Of a stretch of DNA of 64,000 nucleotides, positions 41,890 through 52,465 are shown one piece after another. This DNA comes from Xestospongia bergquistia. Taxonomy: Eukaryota > Porifera > Demospongiae > Haplosclerida > Petrosiidae. The position numbers and the translations under genes are program-made. The notes below the pieces were generated by a model. It worked only from the letters and a program-made list of their open reading frames with translations, made no database searches and was not told the origin of the DNA. The stretch spans positions 2,989,501 through 3,053,500 of the forward strand of contig OZ014425.1 in NCBI GenBank assembly GCA_963965975.1, read 5' to 3'. Every line of letters begins with the position of its first letter. Positions within the stretch are counted from its first letter, which is position 1.

Positions 41890-44400
41890 AGTCTAACCCT
41901 TCTAATGTCTTTAACTTAAAGACTTTAGAGGGTTAATGCAAACAAACTTTCTAAACTGTTAATAGCTGTTTATTTAGTTAGTGCCATAAAGTCCTTTAGA
42001 CTGAGCAGTTTACTTTGTAATCTTCTCTCATTACTCTAACCTTCTAGAGACTTCAACTTAAAGACTTTAGAGCGTTAATGCTAACTAACTTACTAAACTG
42101 TTAATAACTGTTTAATTATTTAGTGCCACAATGTCCTTTAGACTGAGCAGTTTACTTTATAAACTTCCCTCATTTGTTTATACCTTCTTAAGTCTTTAAC
42201 TTAAAGACTTTAGAGCGTTAATGCAAACTAACTTACTAAACTGTTAATAGCTGTTTATTTAGTTATTGCCATAAAGTCCTTTAGACTGTGCAGTTTACTT
42301 TATAAAATTCTCTCAATAGTCTAAACCTTCTAAAGTCTTTAACTTAAAGACTTAGAGCGTTAATGCAAACTAATTTACTAAAGTGTTAATAGCCGTTTAT
42401 TTAGTAAGTGCCACAAAGTCCTTCAGACTGAGCAGTTTACTTTATAAACATCTCTCAATAGTCTAAACCTTCTAAAGTCTTTAACTTGAAGACTTTAAAG
42501 CGTTAATGCAAACTAACTTACTAAACTGTTAATACCTGTTTATTTAGTTAGTGCCATAAAGTCCTTTAGACTGAGCAGTTTACTTTATAAACGTCTCTCA
42601 ATAGTCTAAACCTTCCAATGTCTTTAACTTAAAGACTTTAGAGCGTTAATGCAAACTAACTTACTAAACTGTTAATAGCTGTTTATTTAGTTAGTGCCTT
42701 AAAGTCCTTTAGACTGAGCAGTTTACTTTAAAAACTTCTCTCAATAGTCTAAACCTTCTAAAGTCTTTAACTTAAAGACTTTAGAGCGTTAATGCAAACA
42801 AACTTGCTAAACTGTTAATATCTGTTTATTTAGTCAGTGCCATAAAGTCCTTTATACTGAGCAGTTTACTTTAAAAACTTTTCTCAATAGTCTAAACCTT
42901 CTAAAGTCTTTAACTTAAAGAGTTTAGAGAGTTAATGCAAACTAATTTACTAAACTATTAATAGCTGTTTATTTAGTTACTGCCACAAAGTCCTTCAGAC
43001 TGAGCAGTTTACTTTATAAACTTCTCTCTATAGTCTAAACCTTCTAAAGTCTTTAACTTAAAGACTTTAGAGCGTTAATGCAAACTAACTTACTAAACTG
43101 TTAATAGCTGTTTATTTAGTTAGTGCCATAAAGTCCTTTAGACTGAGCAGTTTACTTTATAATCTTCTCTCATTACTCTAAACCTTCTAAAGTCTTTAAC
43201 GTAAAGACTTTAGAGCGTTAATGCAAACTAACTTACTAAACTGTTAGTATCTTTTTATTTAGTTAGTGCCATAAAGTCCTTTAGACTGAGCATTTTATTT
43301 ATAACCTTCTCTCAATAGTCTAAACCTTCTAAAGTCTTTAACTTAAAGACTTTAGAGCGTTAATGCAAACTAACTTACTAAACTGTTAATAGCTGTTTAT
43401 TTAGTTAGTGCCATAAAGTACTTTAGACTGAGCAGTTTACTTTATAATGTTCTCTAATTACTCTAAACCTTTTAAAGTTTTTAACGTAAAGACTTTAGAG
43501 CGTTAATGCAAACTAAATTACTAAACTGTTAATATCTGTCTATTTAGTTAGTGCCACAAAGTCCTTTAGACTGAGCAGTTTACTTTATAAACTTCTCTCA
43601 ATAGTCTAAACCTTCTAAAGTCTTTAACTTAAAGACTTTAGAGCGTTAATGCAAACTAACTTACAAAACTGTTAATACCTGTTTATTTAGTTAGTGCCAT
43701 AAAGTCCTTTAGACTGAGCAGTTTAGTTTATAACCTTCTCTGAATAGTCTAACCCTTCTAATGTCTTTAACTTAAAGACTTTAGAGGGTTAATGCAAACA
43801 AACTTTCTAAACTGTTAATAGCTGTTTATTTAGTTAGTGCCATAAAGTCCTTTAGACTGAGCAGTTTACTTTGTAATCTTCTCTCATTACTCTAACCTTC
43901 TAGAGACTTCAACTTAAAGACTTTAGAGCGTTAATGCTAACTAACTTACTAAACTGTTAATAACTGTTTAATTACTTAGTGCCACAATTTCCTTTAGACT
44001 GAGCAGTTTACTTTATAAACTTCCCTCATTTGTTTAAACCTTCTTAAGTCTTTAACTTAAAGACTTTAGAGCGTTAATGCAAACTAACTTACTAAACTGT
44101 TAATAGCTGTTTATTTAGTTATTGCCATAAAGTCCTTTAGACTGTGCAGTTTACTTTATAAAATTCTCTCAATAGTCTAAACCTTCTAAAGTCTTTAACT
44201 TAAAGACTTAGAGCGTTAATGCAAACTAATTTACTAAAGTGTTAATAGCCGTTTATTTAGTAAGTGCCACAAAGTCCTTCAGACTGAGCAGTTTACTTTA
44301 TAAACATCTCTCAATAGTCTAAACCTTCTAAAGTCTTTAACTTGAAGACTTTAGAGCGTTAATGCAAACTAACTTACTAAACTGTTAATACCTGTTTATT
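41890..44400. repeat. 13-monomer higher-order repeat (1,856 bp), second pair
   Basis: CTAACCTTCTAGAGAC recurs at 42,036 and 43,892, the same 1,856-bp spacing as in the other large copy. The 13-mer doubling therefore came before the large duplication. Similarity stops at about 44,400, beyond which monomers are less ordered up to the array end. Confidence 0.82.
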
Positions 44401-47400
44401 TAGTTAGTGCCATAAAGTCCTTTAGACTGAGCAGTTTACCTTATAATCTTCCCTCATTACTCTAACCCTTCTAAAGTCTTTAACTTAAAGACTTTAGAGC
44501 GTTAATGCAAACTAACTTACTTAACTGTTAATAACTGTTTATTTATTTAGAGCCATAAAGTCCTTTAGACTGAGCAATTTACTTTATAAACTTCTCTCAT
44601 TAGTCTAAACCTTCTAAATTCTTTAACTTAAAGACTTTAGAGCGTTAATGCAAACTAACTTACTAAACTGTTAATAGCTGTTTATTTAGTTAGTGCCATA
44701 AAGTCCTTTAGACTGAGCAGTTTACTTTATAAACTTCTCTCAATAGTCTAAACCTTCTAAAGTCTTTAACTTAAAGACTTTAGAGCGTTATTGCAAACTA
44801 ACTTACTAAACTGTTAATAGCTCTTTATTTAGTTAGTGCCACAAAGTCCTTTAGACAGAGCAGTTTACTTTATACACTTATCTCAATGGTCTAAACCTTC
44901 TAAAGTCTTTAACTTAAAGACTTTAGAGCGTTAATATAACTAACTTACTAAACTGTTAATAGCTGTTTATTTAGTTAGTGCCATAAAGTCCTTTAGACTA
45001 AGCAGTTTACTCTATAACCTTTTCTCAATAGTCTAAACCTTCTAAAGTCTTTAACTTAAAGACTTTAGAGCGTTAATGCAAACTAACTTACTAAACTGTT
45101 AATATCTTATTATAGAGTTCGTGCCATAAAGTACTTTAGAGTGAGCAGTTTACTTTATAAACGTCTCTCAATAGTCTAAACCTTCTAAAGTCTTTAACTT
45201 AAAGACTTTAGAGTGTTAATGCAAACTAACTGACTAAAGTGTTAATAGCTGTTTATTTAGTAGTGCCACAATGTCCTTTAGACAGAGCAGTTTACTTTAT
45301 AAACTTCTCTCAATAGTCTAAACCTTCTAAAGTCTTTAACTTAAAGACTTTAGAGCGTTAATGCAAACAAACATACTAAACTGTTAATAGCTGTTTATTT
45401 AGTTATTGCCATAATATCCTTTAGACTGAGCAGTTTACTTTATAAACTTCACACAATAGTCTAAACCTTCTAAAGTCTTTAACTTAAAGACTTAAGAGCG
45501 TTAATGCAAACTAACTTACTAAACTGTTAACATCTGTTTATTTAGTTCATGCCATAGTGTCCTTTAGACTGAGCAGTTTACTTTATAATCTTCTCTCATT
45601 AGTCTAAACGTTCTAAAGTCTTTACCTTAAAGACTTTAGAGCGTTAATGCAAACTAACTAACTAAACACTTAATAGCTGCTTATTTATTTAGTGCCATAA
45701 AGTCCTTTAGACTGAGCAGTTTACTTTATAACTTCTCTCATTAGTCTAAACCTTCTGAAGTCATTAACTGAAGGACTTTAGAGCGTTAATGCAAACTAAC
45801 TTACTAAACTGTTACTAGCTGTTTATTTAGTTCGTGCCATAAAGTTGTTTAGACTAAGCAGTTTAATTTATAAACGTCTCTCAATAGTGTAACCCTTCTA
45901 AAGACTTTAACTTAAAGACTTTAGAGCGTTAATGCAAGCTAACTTACTAAACTGTTAATACCTGTTCATTTAATTAGTGCCATAGAGTCGTTTAGACTGA
46001 GCAGTTTACTTTATAAAATTCTTTCAATAGTCTAAACATTATAAAGTCTTTTACTAAAAAGGCTTTAGAGCGTTAATGCAAACTAACTTACTAAGCTGTT
46101 AATAGCTGTTTAATTATTTTGCGCCATAAAGTCCTTTAGACTGAGCAGTTTATTTTATAAACTTCTCTCAATAGTCTAAACCTTCTAAGGTCTTTAACGT
46201 AAAGACTTTAGAGCGTTAATGCAAACTAACTTACTAAACTGTTAATATCTTTTTATTTAGTTAGTGCCATAAAGTCCTTTAGACTGAGCAGTTTACTTTA
46301 TAACCTTCTCTCAATAGTCTTAACCTTCTAAAGTCTTTAACTTGAAGACTTTAGAGCGTTAATGCAAACGAACTTACTAAACTGTTAATAGCTGTTTATT
46401 TAGTTAGTGCCATAAAATCCTTTAGACTGAGCAGTTTACTTTATAATCTTCTCTCATTACTCTAAACCTTCTAAAGTCTTTAACTTAAAGACTTTAGAGC
46501 GTTAATGCAAACTAACTTACTAAACTGTTAATACCTGTTGATTAAGTTAGTGCCATAAAATCCTTTAGACTGAGCAATTTACTTTATAAACTTCTCTCAT
46601 TAGTCTAAACCTTCTAAAGTCTTTAACTTAAAGACTTTAGAGCGTTAATGCAAACTAACTTACTGAACTGTTAATAGCTGTTTATTTAGTTAGTGCCATA
46701 ATGTCCATTAGACTGAGCAGTTTACTTTATAACCTTCTCTCAATAGTCTAAACCTTCTAAAGTCTTTAACATAAAGACCTTAGAGCGTTAATGCAAACTA
46801 ACTTACTAAACTGTTAATAGCTCTTTATATAGTTCGTGCCATAAAGTCCTTTAGACTGAGCAGTTTACTTTATAAACTTCTCTCAATAGTCTAAACCTTC
46901 TAAAGTCTTTAACTTAAAGACTTTATAGCGTTAATGCAAACAAACTTACTAAACTGTTAATAGCTGTTTATTTAGTTAGTGCCATAAAGTCCTTTAGATT
47001 GAGCACTTTACTTTATAAACTTCTCTCAATAGTCTAAACCTTCTAAAGTCTTTAACTTAAAGACTTTATAGCGTTAATGCAAACTAACTTACTAAACTGT
47101 TAATAGCTGTTTATTTAGTTAGTGCCATAAAGTCCTTTAGACTGAACACTTTACTTTATAAACTTCTCTCAACAGTCTAAACCTTCTAAAGTCTTTGACT
47201 TAAAGACTTTAGAGCGTTAATGCAAACTAACTTACTAAACTGTTAATATATGTTTATTTAGTTAGTGCCATAAAGTCCTTTAGACTTAGCAGTTTAGTTT
47301 ATAAACTTCTCTCAATAGTCTAAACCTTCTAAAGTCTTTAACTTAAAGACTTTACAGCGTTAATGCAAACAAACTTGCTAAACTGTTAATAGCTGTTTAA

Positions 47401-49335
47401 TTAGTTATTGCCATAAAGTCCTGTAGAATGAGCAGTTTACTTTATAAACTTCACTCAATAGTCTAAACCTTCTAAAGTCTTTACCTTAAAGACTTTAAAG
47501 CGTTAATGCAAACTAACTTACTAAACTGTTAATAGCTGTTTATTTATTTATTGCAATAAAGTCCTTTAGACTGCGCAGTTTACTTTATAAACTCCTTTCA
47601 ATAGTCTAAACCTACTAAAGTCTTTAACTTAAAGACTTTAGAGCGTTAATGCAAACTAACTTACTAAACTGTTAATAGCTGTTTATTTAGTTAGTGCCAT
47701 AAAGTCCTTTAGACTGAGCAGTTTACTTTATAATCTCCTCTCATTACTCTAAACCTTCTAAAATCTTTAACTTAAACACTTTGGAGTGTTAATGCAAACT
47801 AACTTACTAAACTGTTAATGCCTGATGATTTAGTTAGTGCCATAAAGTCCTTTAGACTGAGCAGTTTACTTTATAAAATTCTCTCATTAGTCTAAACCTA
47901 CTAAAGTCTTTAACTTAAAGACTTTAGAGCGTTAATGCAAACTAACTTACTAAACTGTTAATAGCTGTTTATTTAGTTAGTGCCATAAAATCCTTTAGAC
48001 TGAGCAGTTTACTATATAAACTTCTTTCAATAGTCTAAACCTTCAAAAGTCTTTAATTTAAAGACTTTAGAGCGTTAATGCAAAATAAGTTACTAAACTG
48101 TTAATAGCTGTTTATTTAGTTAGTGCCATAAAGTCCTTTAGACTGAGCAGTTTACTTTATAAACTTCACTCAATAGTCTAAACCTTCTAAAGTCTTTAAC
48201 TTAAAGACTTTAGAGCGTTTATGCAAACAAACTTACTAAACTGTCAATAGCTGTTTATTAGTTAGTGCCATAAAGTCCTTTAGACTGAGCAGTTTACTTT
48301 ATAAACTTCTCTCAATAGTCTAAACCTTCTAAAGTCTTTATCATAAAGACTTAAAGCGTTAATGCAAGCTAACTTACTAAACTGTTAATAGCTGTTCATT
48401 TAGTTAGTGCCATAAAGTCCTTTAGACTGAGCAGTTTACTTTATAAACTTCTCTCAATAGTCTAAACATTCTAAAGTCTTTAACTTAAAGACTTTAAAGC
48501 GTTAATGCAAACTAACTTACTAAACTGTTAATAGCTGTTTATTTAGTTAGTGCCATAACGTCCTTTAGACTGAGCAGTTTACTTTATAAACTTCTCTCAA
48601 TAGTCTAAACCTTCTAAAGTCTTTAACTTAAAGACTTTACAGCATTAATGAAAACTAACTTACTAAACTGTTAATAGCTGTTTATTTAGTTAGTGCCATA
48701 AAGTCCTTTAGACTGAGCAGATTACTTTATAAACTTCTCTCAACAGTCTAAACCTTCTAAAGTCTTTAACTTAAAGACTTTAGAGCGTTAATGCAAATTA
48801 ACTTACTAAACTGTTAATAGCTGTTTATTTAGTTAGTGCCATAAAGTCCTTTAGACAGAGCTGTTTACTTTATAAGCTTCACTCAATAGTCTAAACCTTC
48901 TAAAGTCTTTAACTTAAAGACTTTAGAGCGTTAATGCAAACTAACTTACTAATCTGTTAATAGATGTTTATTTAGTTAGTGCGATTAATGTCCTTTAGAC
49001 TGAGCAGTTTACTTTGTAAACTTCTCTCAATAGTCTAAACCTACTAAAGTCTTTAACTTAAAGACTTTAGAGCATTAATGCAAACTAACTTACTAAACTG
49101 TTAATAGCTGTTTATTTAGTTAGTGCCATAAAGTCTTTTACACTAAGCAGTTTACTTTATAAAATTCACTCAATAGTCTAAACTTTCTAAGGTCTTTATC
49201 TTAAAGACTTTAGAGCGTAATGCAAACAAACTTACTAAACTGTTAATAGCAGTTTGCTTAGTTAGTCCCATTAAGTCCTTTAGACTGAGCAGTTTACTTT
49301 ATAAGCTTCACTCAATAGTCTAAACATTCTAAAGG

Positions 49336-49419
49336 CTGAGAATTCAAGTCATAGAAAGGAGAAAGACATGTCAACGTACATACTTTTTGGTGACTGTTTA
49401 GAGGATTGCAAAAGTAAGT
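49336..49419 (+). repeat. Left outer inverted repeat arm
   Basis: Runs from CTGAGAA to GCAAAAGTAAGTA and matches the reverse complement of 51,446-51,530. It abuts the last satellite base directly. The arm is open in one frame and ends in a splice-donor-like GTAAGTA, so it may double as a coding exon. Confidence 0.85.
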
Positions 49420-49934
49420 AGTTTAGTCATCCTATTTATTAAAAATAAGACAACAACCTTGTATTGTATTCATTTGCCAATGTCAATACTTTCTGGTGGT
49501 TGGGTTGGCCTTGTGGTTTATAGCTCACTAAGTAATTACATAATTGAGGTAGCTTTCAGCCTCTATTGTTTTAGTGATTTCTTTGATATCATTTCATTAG
49601 TCACTTAATGTATACATTCACTAAAATTAGTTATAAAATTTGCATATACCGTTTAGATACTTTCAATATACTTTTACATTCCTTACAGGTCGGAGTAATG
49701 AAGTTTCCTTAAAGGACATTCTGTGTTTCTTTACTGGTTCATCAGCTGTACCTCCATTCGGGTTTGATATAGATCCAACCCTGTCATTCAGTCACAATGC
49801 AGTTTATCCAACGGCCTCTACATGTACTTTCTCACTCACTCTACGTACATGATACTACAATGACTATAATCAATTTAAGCTCAAAATTGATCAGGCCTTT
49901 CTTTACTTGTCATGGTGGGTTTGCTGTAGTTTGA
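49368..49934 (+). pseudogene. HECT E3 ubiquitin ligase C-lobe fragment, two exons
   Basis: Exon 2 (49,689-49,850) encodes a typical HECT C-lobe: DILCFFTGSSAVPPFGF, then the active-site block YPTASTCTFSLTL, whose Cys would carry ubiquitin as a thioester. Exon 1 (ATG possible at 49,368, ending 49,413) is followed by GTAAGTA. An intron of 275 bp ending TTACAG joins the two in one frame (codon AGT across the junction). The exon-2 frame stops at 49,850-49,852. The usual HECT tail is still recognisable beyond it in other frames (NDYNQFKLKIDQAF, then HGGF) up to about 49,934, so this copy is frameshifted. The N-lobe that binds E2 is absent. It lies inside the inverted-repeat unit. Exon 1 has no recognised similarity and is inferred only from splicing and phase. 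Confidence 0.72.
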
Positions 49935-50109
49935 TTAATGTTACATTCAATATATATTTATGTTCTTGATAGTTTATCTTATGCTCATTGTATTCATTTT
50001 ATGTTGATTTTATTTTATGTTTTTTGATAGTATTGTCTATCTAATGCTTGTATACTTCTGATAAATTTTTGGTAATTTTTTTTTATTTTACATTCAATCT
50101 GTTTATATT

Positions 50110-51020
50110 TTAGAAGGGATTCATATTTTCAAAAAAAGGGGGAAATGTTTCTGTAACTGTTTGTGGTGTTTCCATCCTAGCTTGAGCCATTCTCAGAACC
50201 CATAGCTGATGTGGTGTTTGGTTGTGTGCTGTACGTAGAGGATGATTACACCATGCCTCATGAAACATGTCTACTTGAGATTGTATAATTGGTAGATAAA
50301 CAAAAAGTTGAGGGCACATATATCAACTTCACTAACTGAATCTAATAGACCTACTTCTTCCAGTGAATAGAACAGGAAGTAATAGAATCTAATGCAACCT
50401 TCTCTCCATAAACGTTCTATTCTTTGGTTGTGGACACTTCAACCACAGATGAAACTTCCTCTCTCCAGACCTTTCTTGAAATGCTCAAGCATGAAGTGTC
50501 CAACTAGAACATTTTCTCCTCCACACTCCGAATGTACATGAGATGGTAATCCATAACACTTGACACCTTGCAGAAATGCATTAAAAACAGTCACAGCTTT
50601 GTTAGTAGAGGCTACTTTTAAGTAAACTGGAACTCGGCTATATACATCTATTCCTTCATGTATTACTAATAGCCGCCTCATAACTTTGTGATATCCATCA
50701 ATCTGCCAACATTATATTGCTGACAATGAAAAGTTCTATGTAGCCTAGTTTCAAATCCCAAGGGGTCAACACAATGAATAGACTCTTTTACTCTTTCTCT
50801 TTGCAATATCTCACCATTAACTTTAAGCAGGGTCTGTATTGATCGTATACCACAAGCAGGTAAGAGTGTTACAATCTCGTTAACCAGGTCATGCAAATGT
50901 TGATTAGTTATTTCACTGAATCAATTACATTCAATTCCAAATTCTGTTAGTCTTCTTTGAATCATATGTGTAGAGTAACCTATCAGTGCTGCAATCTAAG
51001 TTTATTTAAATCCAAGAATC
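50110..51020 (-). pseudogene. Degraded DDE transposase with integrase catalytic core
   Basis: Reading leftward from 51,020, a helix-turn-helix-like stretch (GYSTHMIQRRLTEFGIECN) precedes LPACGIRSIQTLLKVNGEI and ERVKESIHCVDP. The integrase core follows (50,681-50,439) with HEGIDVYSRVPVYLKVAS (first catalytic Asp), GLPSHVHSECGGENV, then SVHNQRIERLWRE (catalytic Glu) at about 50,437-50,400, and a C-terminal NHPLRTAHNQTPHQLWV (50,319-50,110). In relatives I recall, the second motif reads SDxGxEN; here Asp is Glu, probably inactivating. The coding sequence falls into at least three frames with stops at the joins, about 300 residues in all, close to a full-length protein. It cuts and joins transposon ends when whole; this copy is dead. 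Family known mainly as multicopy integrase-core proteins in fish, cnidarians and sponges. Confidence 0.8.
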
Positions 51021-51344
51021 TAACTTAATCCTCACATATGTCTAAAGGTGGTCGACCATGGCCTCTCACACCCAAAGTAATCACCTTCATTGCTAGTCAA
51101 TAGTTAATTGAACAATAAGTTGGTGGACTACTCCAGTTATAGGAGTGAAGTCCCAGCGATTAGGAACCAGCAATTCTAGGTGCATACATATAAATGGTCA
51201 GCTCCCTTATAAGAGCCTTCTTAGTGCATACATATCTCGAGGAATAGATTCTCTTAAATCCTCTCTATTCCTTCTCAAATTTGTCTATGCTTTCAATCCA
51301 TCCATCCATCCTTATCAAGCTGCTGCATACACAGATAACACAGC

Positions 51345-51432
51345 TTGAGTTTAAATTGATTATAGTCATTGTAGTATTGTGTTGGTAGAGTAAGTGAGAA
51401 AGTGAAAAGTACATGTAGTGGCTGTTGGATAC
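51345..51432 (-). pseudogene. Inverted, shortened copy of the HECT exon
   Basis: Reverse complement matches 49,805-49,884, covering the active-site block and the following tail (TATCCAACRGCC, CTACATGTACTTT, ACTACAATGACTATAATCAATTTAA). It is joined almost directly to the outer arm, lacking the roughly 390 bp of intron and HECT sequence found on the left. No intact frame. Confidence 0.75.
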
Positions 51433-51445
51433 AAGGTTGCTGGAT

Positions 51446-51530
51446 TACTTACTTTTGCAATCCTCTAAATAGTCACCAAAAAGTGTGTACGTTGACATGT
51501 CTTTCTCCTTTCTATGACTTGATTTCTCAG
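51446..51530 (-). repeat. Right outer inverted repeat arm
   Basis: Reverse complement of 49,336-49,419, ending TTTCTCAG at 51,530. Differences include a one-base change at the GAATTC site and a few substitutions. Sequence beyond it is unrelated to the satellite. Confidence 0.85.
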
Positions 51531-52230
51531 GGTAGCGAACTCGGTTTTGAAACAGTGACTTGATACTCACTATTAGAAATAAAAGAGCAAACACATTACC
51601 ACAAAGTACACGTACTATTGACTTTTCTATTCAATCAATACCTGGAGTCAATTCAGTAGGGGGTGTGAAGGAGCAGTGAAAAGGTTTTCATACTATTCTG
51701 ATGAGACTTCATGGCATCTGTCATACCAAGAGTTTGAAGTCTGTTCAATAGTTGATCAAGCTTACCTTTTTTATCAAAGTATTGTATACTTTGAGTTAAG
51801 GACTGCCATAGACTTGTTAAAGGCTTTATGCTTGATGATTAGGCTGTAAGTCCGTTGTAATCATGCCAGTTAGGATGATGTCATTTTTCTCAAGTTAATT
51901 GGTTACTAACATCACTTTCCAAAGATACCTTGTGCCTGAACTTCAATATCTACTTCATTGGAAATTTTCACGCAAAATAAATAAGGTATAAGGAATGCCA
52001 TAGCCATCTCTGACTTTATCCTTGGCAATTAGGTTTTAAGTCTGTAGTAATCGTACCAATTAGGATCATGTCATTTTTCTCATAGATCTATTGTGCCAAA
52101 ACTTCAGTACATACTCCATTCGCAATTTTTACTCATATAGATGACGAATCAATTACAGTTTGCAATAGAAATCTTAAGGCTTCATGCTGGCAAATTAGGG
52201 TTTAAGGCTATTGTAATCATATCGTATTAT
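51531..52230. repeat. Non-coding stretch with a degenerate repeat of about 165-190 bp
   Basis: Three diverged copies begin with TTAGG followed by TAAGTC or TAAGGC and GTAATCAT/GTAATCGT, at about 51,837, 52,026 and 52,190. The first two also share TTAGGATSATGTCATTTTTCTCA and ACTTCARTAYMTACTYCATT downstream. No gene is recognised from 51,531 to about 52,240. Confidence 0.55.
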
Positions 52231-52242
52231 ATTGCTGATAAT

Positions 52243-52465
52243 AGTAATACTTAATAATGATAATAACAATAATAATGATGGTAAAAATAATAATAATAGT
52301 AATAGCCATGATAATAATAATGATAATAGTAATAATAAAAAGAACAACAACGGTAACAATGACAATAATAATGTTATTTTTTAAAAATTGGACCAGCCAT
52401 AGGCAGAGACATAATGCATCCTGAAATTATAATAATAACAACAATTAACAATAATAATAATGATC
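52243..52465. repeat. AAT/ATG-rich trinucleotide tract
   Basis: Imperfect runs of AATAAT, GATAAT and AACAAC fill 52,243-52,375 and resume at 52,425-52,465. The interruption is a short retroelement-like fragment. Sequence from 52,466 to 52,869 shows no recognisable gene. Confidence 0.8.
52385..52425 (-). mobile_element. Short retroelement fragment
   Basis: Reverse complement resembles the segment near 53,130-53,165 of the neighbouring retroelement (GGACCARCCATAG and ATGCATCC are shared in order). It is probably a scrap of a second copy set in the trinucleotide tract. Too short to classify. Confidence 0.4.

Larger units (their letters stand above)
29760..44400. repeat. Large duplication of about 7-8 kb within the satellite
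   Basis: Long series of rare variants recur in the same order at 29.76-37.5 kb and 37.53-44.4 kb. Matched marks are GACTTTAGCGCG (29,771/37,540), GTCACTATATAAAC (30,002/37,771), CACTGAATATTTTAAACC (33,548/40,790) and CTAACCTTCTAGAGAC (34,801/42,036 and 36,657/43,892). Offsets step from 7,769 to about 7,240 because each copy later gained its own tandem duplication (956 bp in the first, 429 bp in the second). This gives a relative order of events. Confidence 0.85.
1..49334. repeat. 143-bp AT-rich satellite DNA array, about 345 monomers
   Basis: The same unit recurs every 143 bp; for example the word GCCATAAAGTCC begins at 9 and 152, and its variant at 295. Nearly every monomer has the blocks TTTAGACTGAGCAGTTTA, CTCAATAGTCTAAACC and ACTTACTAAACTGTTAATAG in that order. 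Consensus GC is about 30%, with one CpG (GAGCGTTAATG). All monomers point the same way and no foreign insertion was seen. The array starts before base 1 and ends inside a monomer at about 49,334, so its length is a minimum. No meaningful open frame exists: 143 is not a multiple of 3, and stops occur in every frame. A monomer near nucleosome length is common in centromeric and pericentromeric satellites, but location and function are not shown by the sequence. Confidence 0.98.
49336..51530. mobile_element. DNA transposon with inverted ends, integrase-like transposase and HECT sequence
   Basis: Outer arms 49,336-49,419 and 51,446-51,530 are reverse complements over about 85 bp with few mismatches, both starting CTGAGAA inward from the edge. 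Between them lie a degraded DDE transposase (minus strand) and HECT ligase sequence (plus strand). A second inner inverted pair (49,805-49,884 and 51,345-51,432) belongs to the HECT sequence. The left edge is the satellite junction. No convincing target-site duplication is visible: the flanks read AAAGG on the left and GGTAGC on the right. It may be one transposon whose ends contain HECT exons, or a transposase caught between two inverted copies of a gene fragment. Superfamily is unresolved; an IS3EU- or Ginger-like group is possible because the transposase has an integrase-type core. Confidence 0.65.

Noticed and set aside
1-49334. Regular repeats as a CRISPR array
   Set aside because: Whole 143-bp units repeat with no unique spacers between short direct repeats, and the surroundings are eukaryotic.
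51145-51348. Plus-strand open frame inside the transposon
   Set aside because: It lies opposite and upstream of the transposase, has no recognisable motif, and overlaps a simple TCCATCCATCC run.
49336-51530. Target-site duplication around the HECT/transposase unit
   Set aside because: Flanks AAAGG and GGTAGC do not form a convincing direct repeat, so none is annotated.
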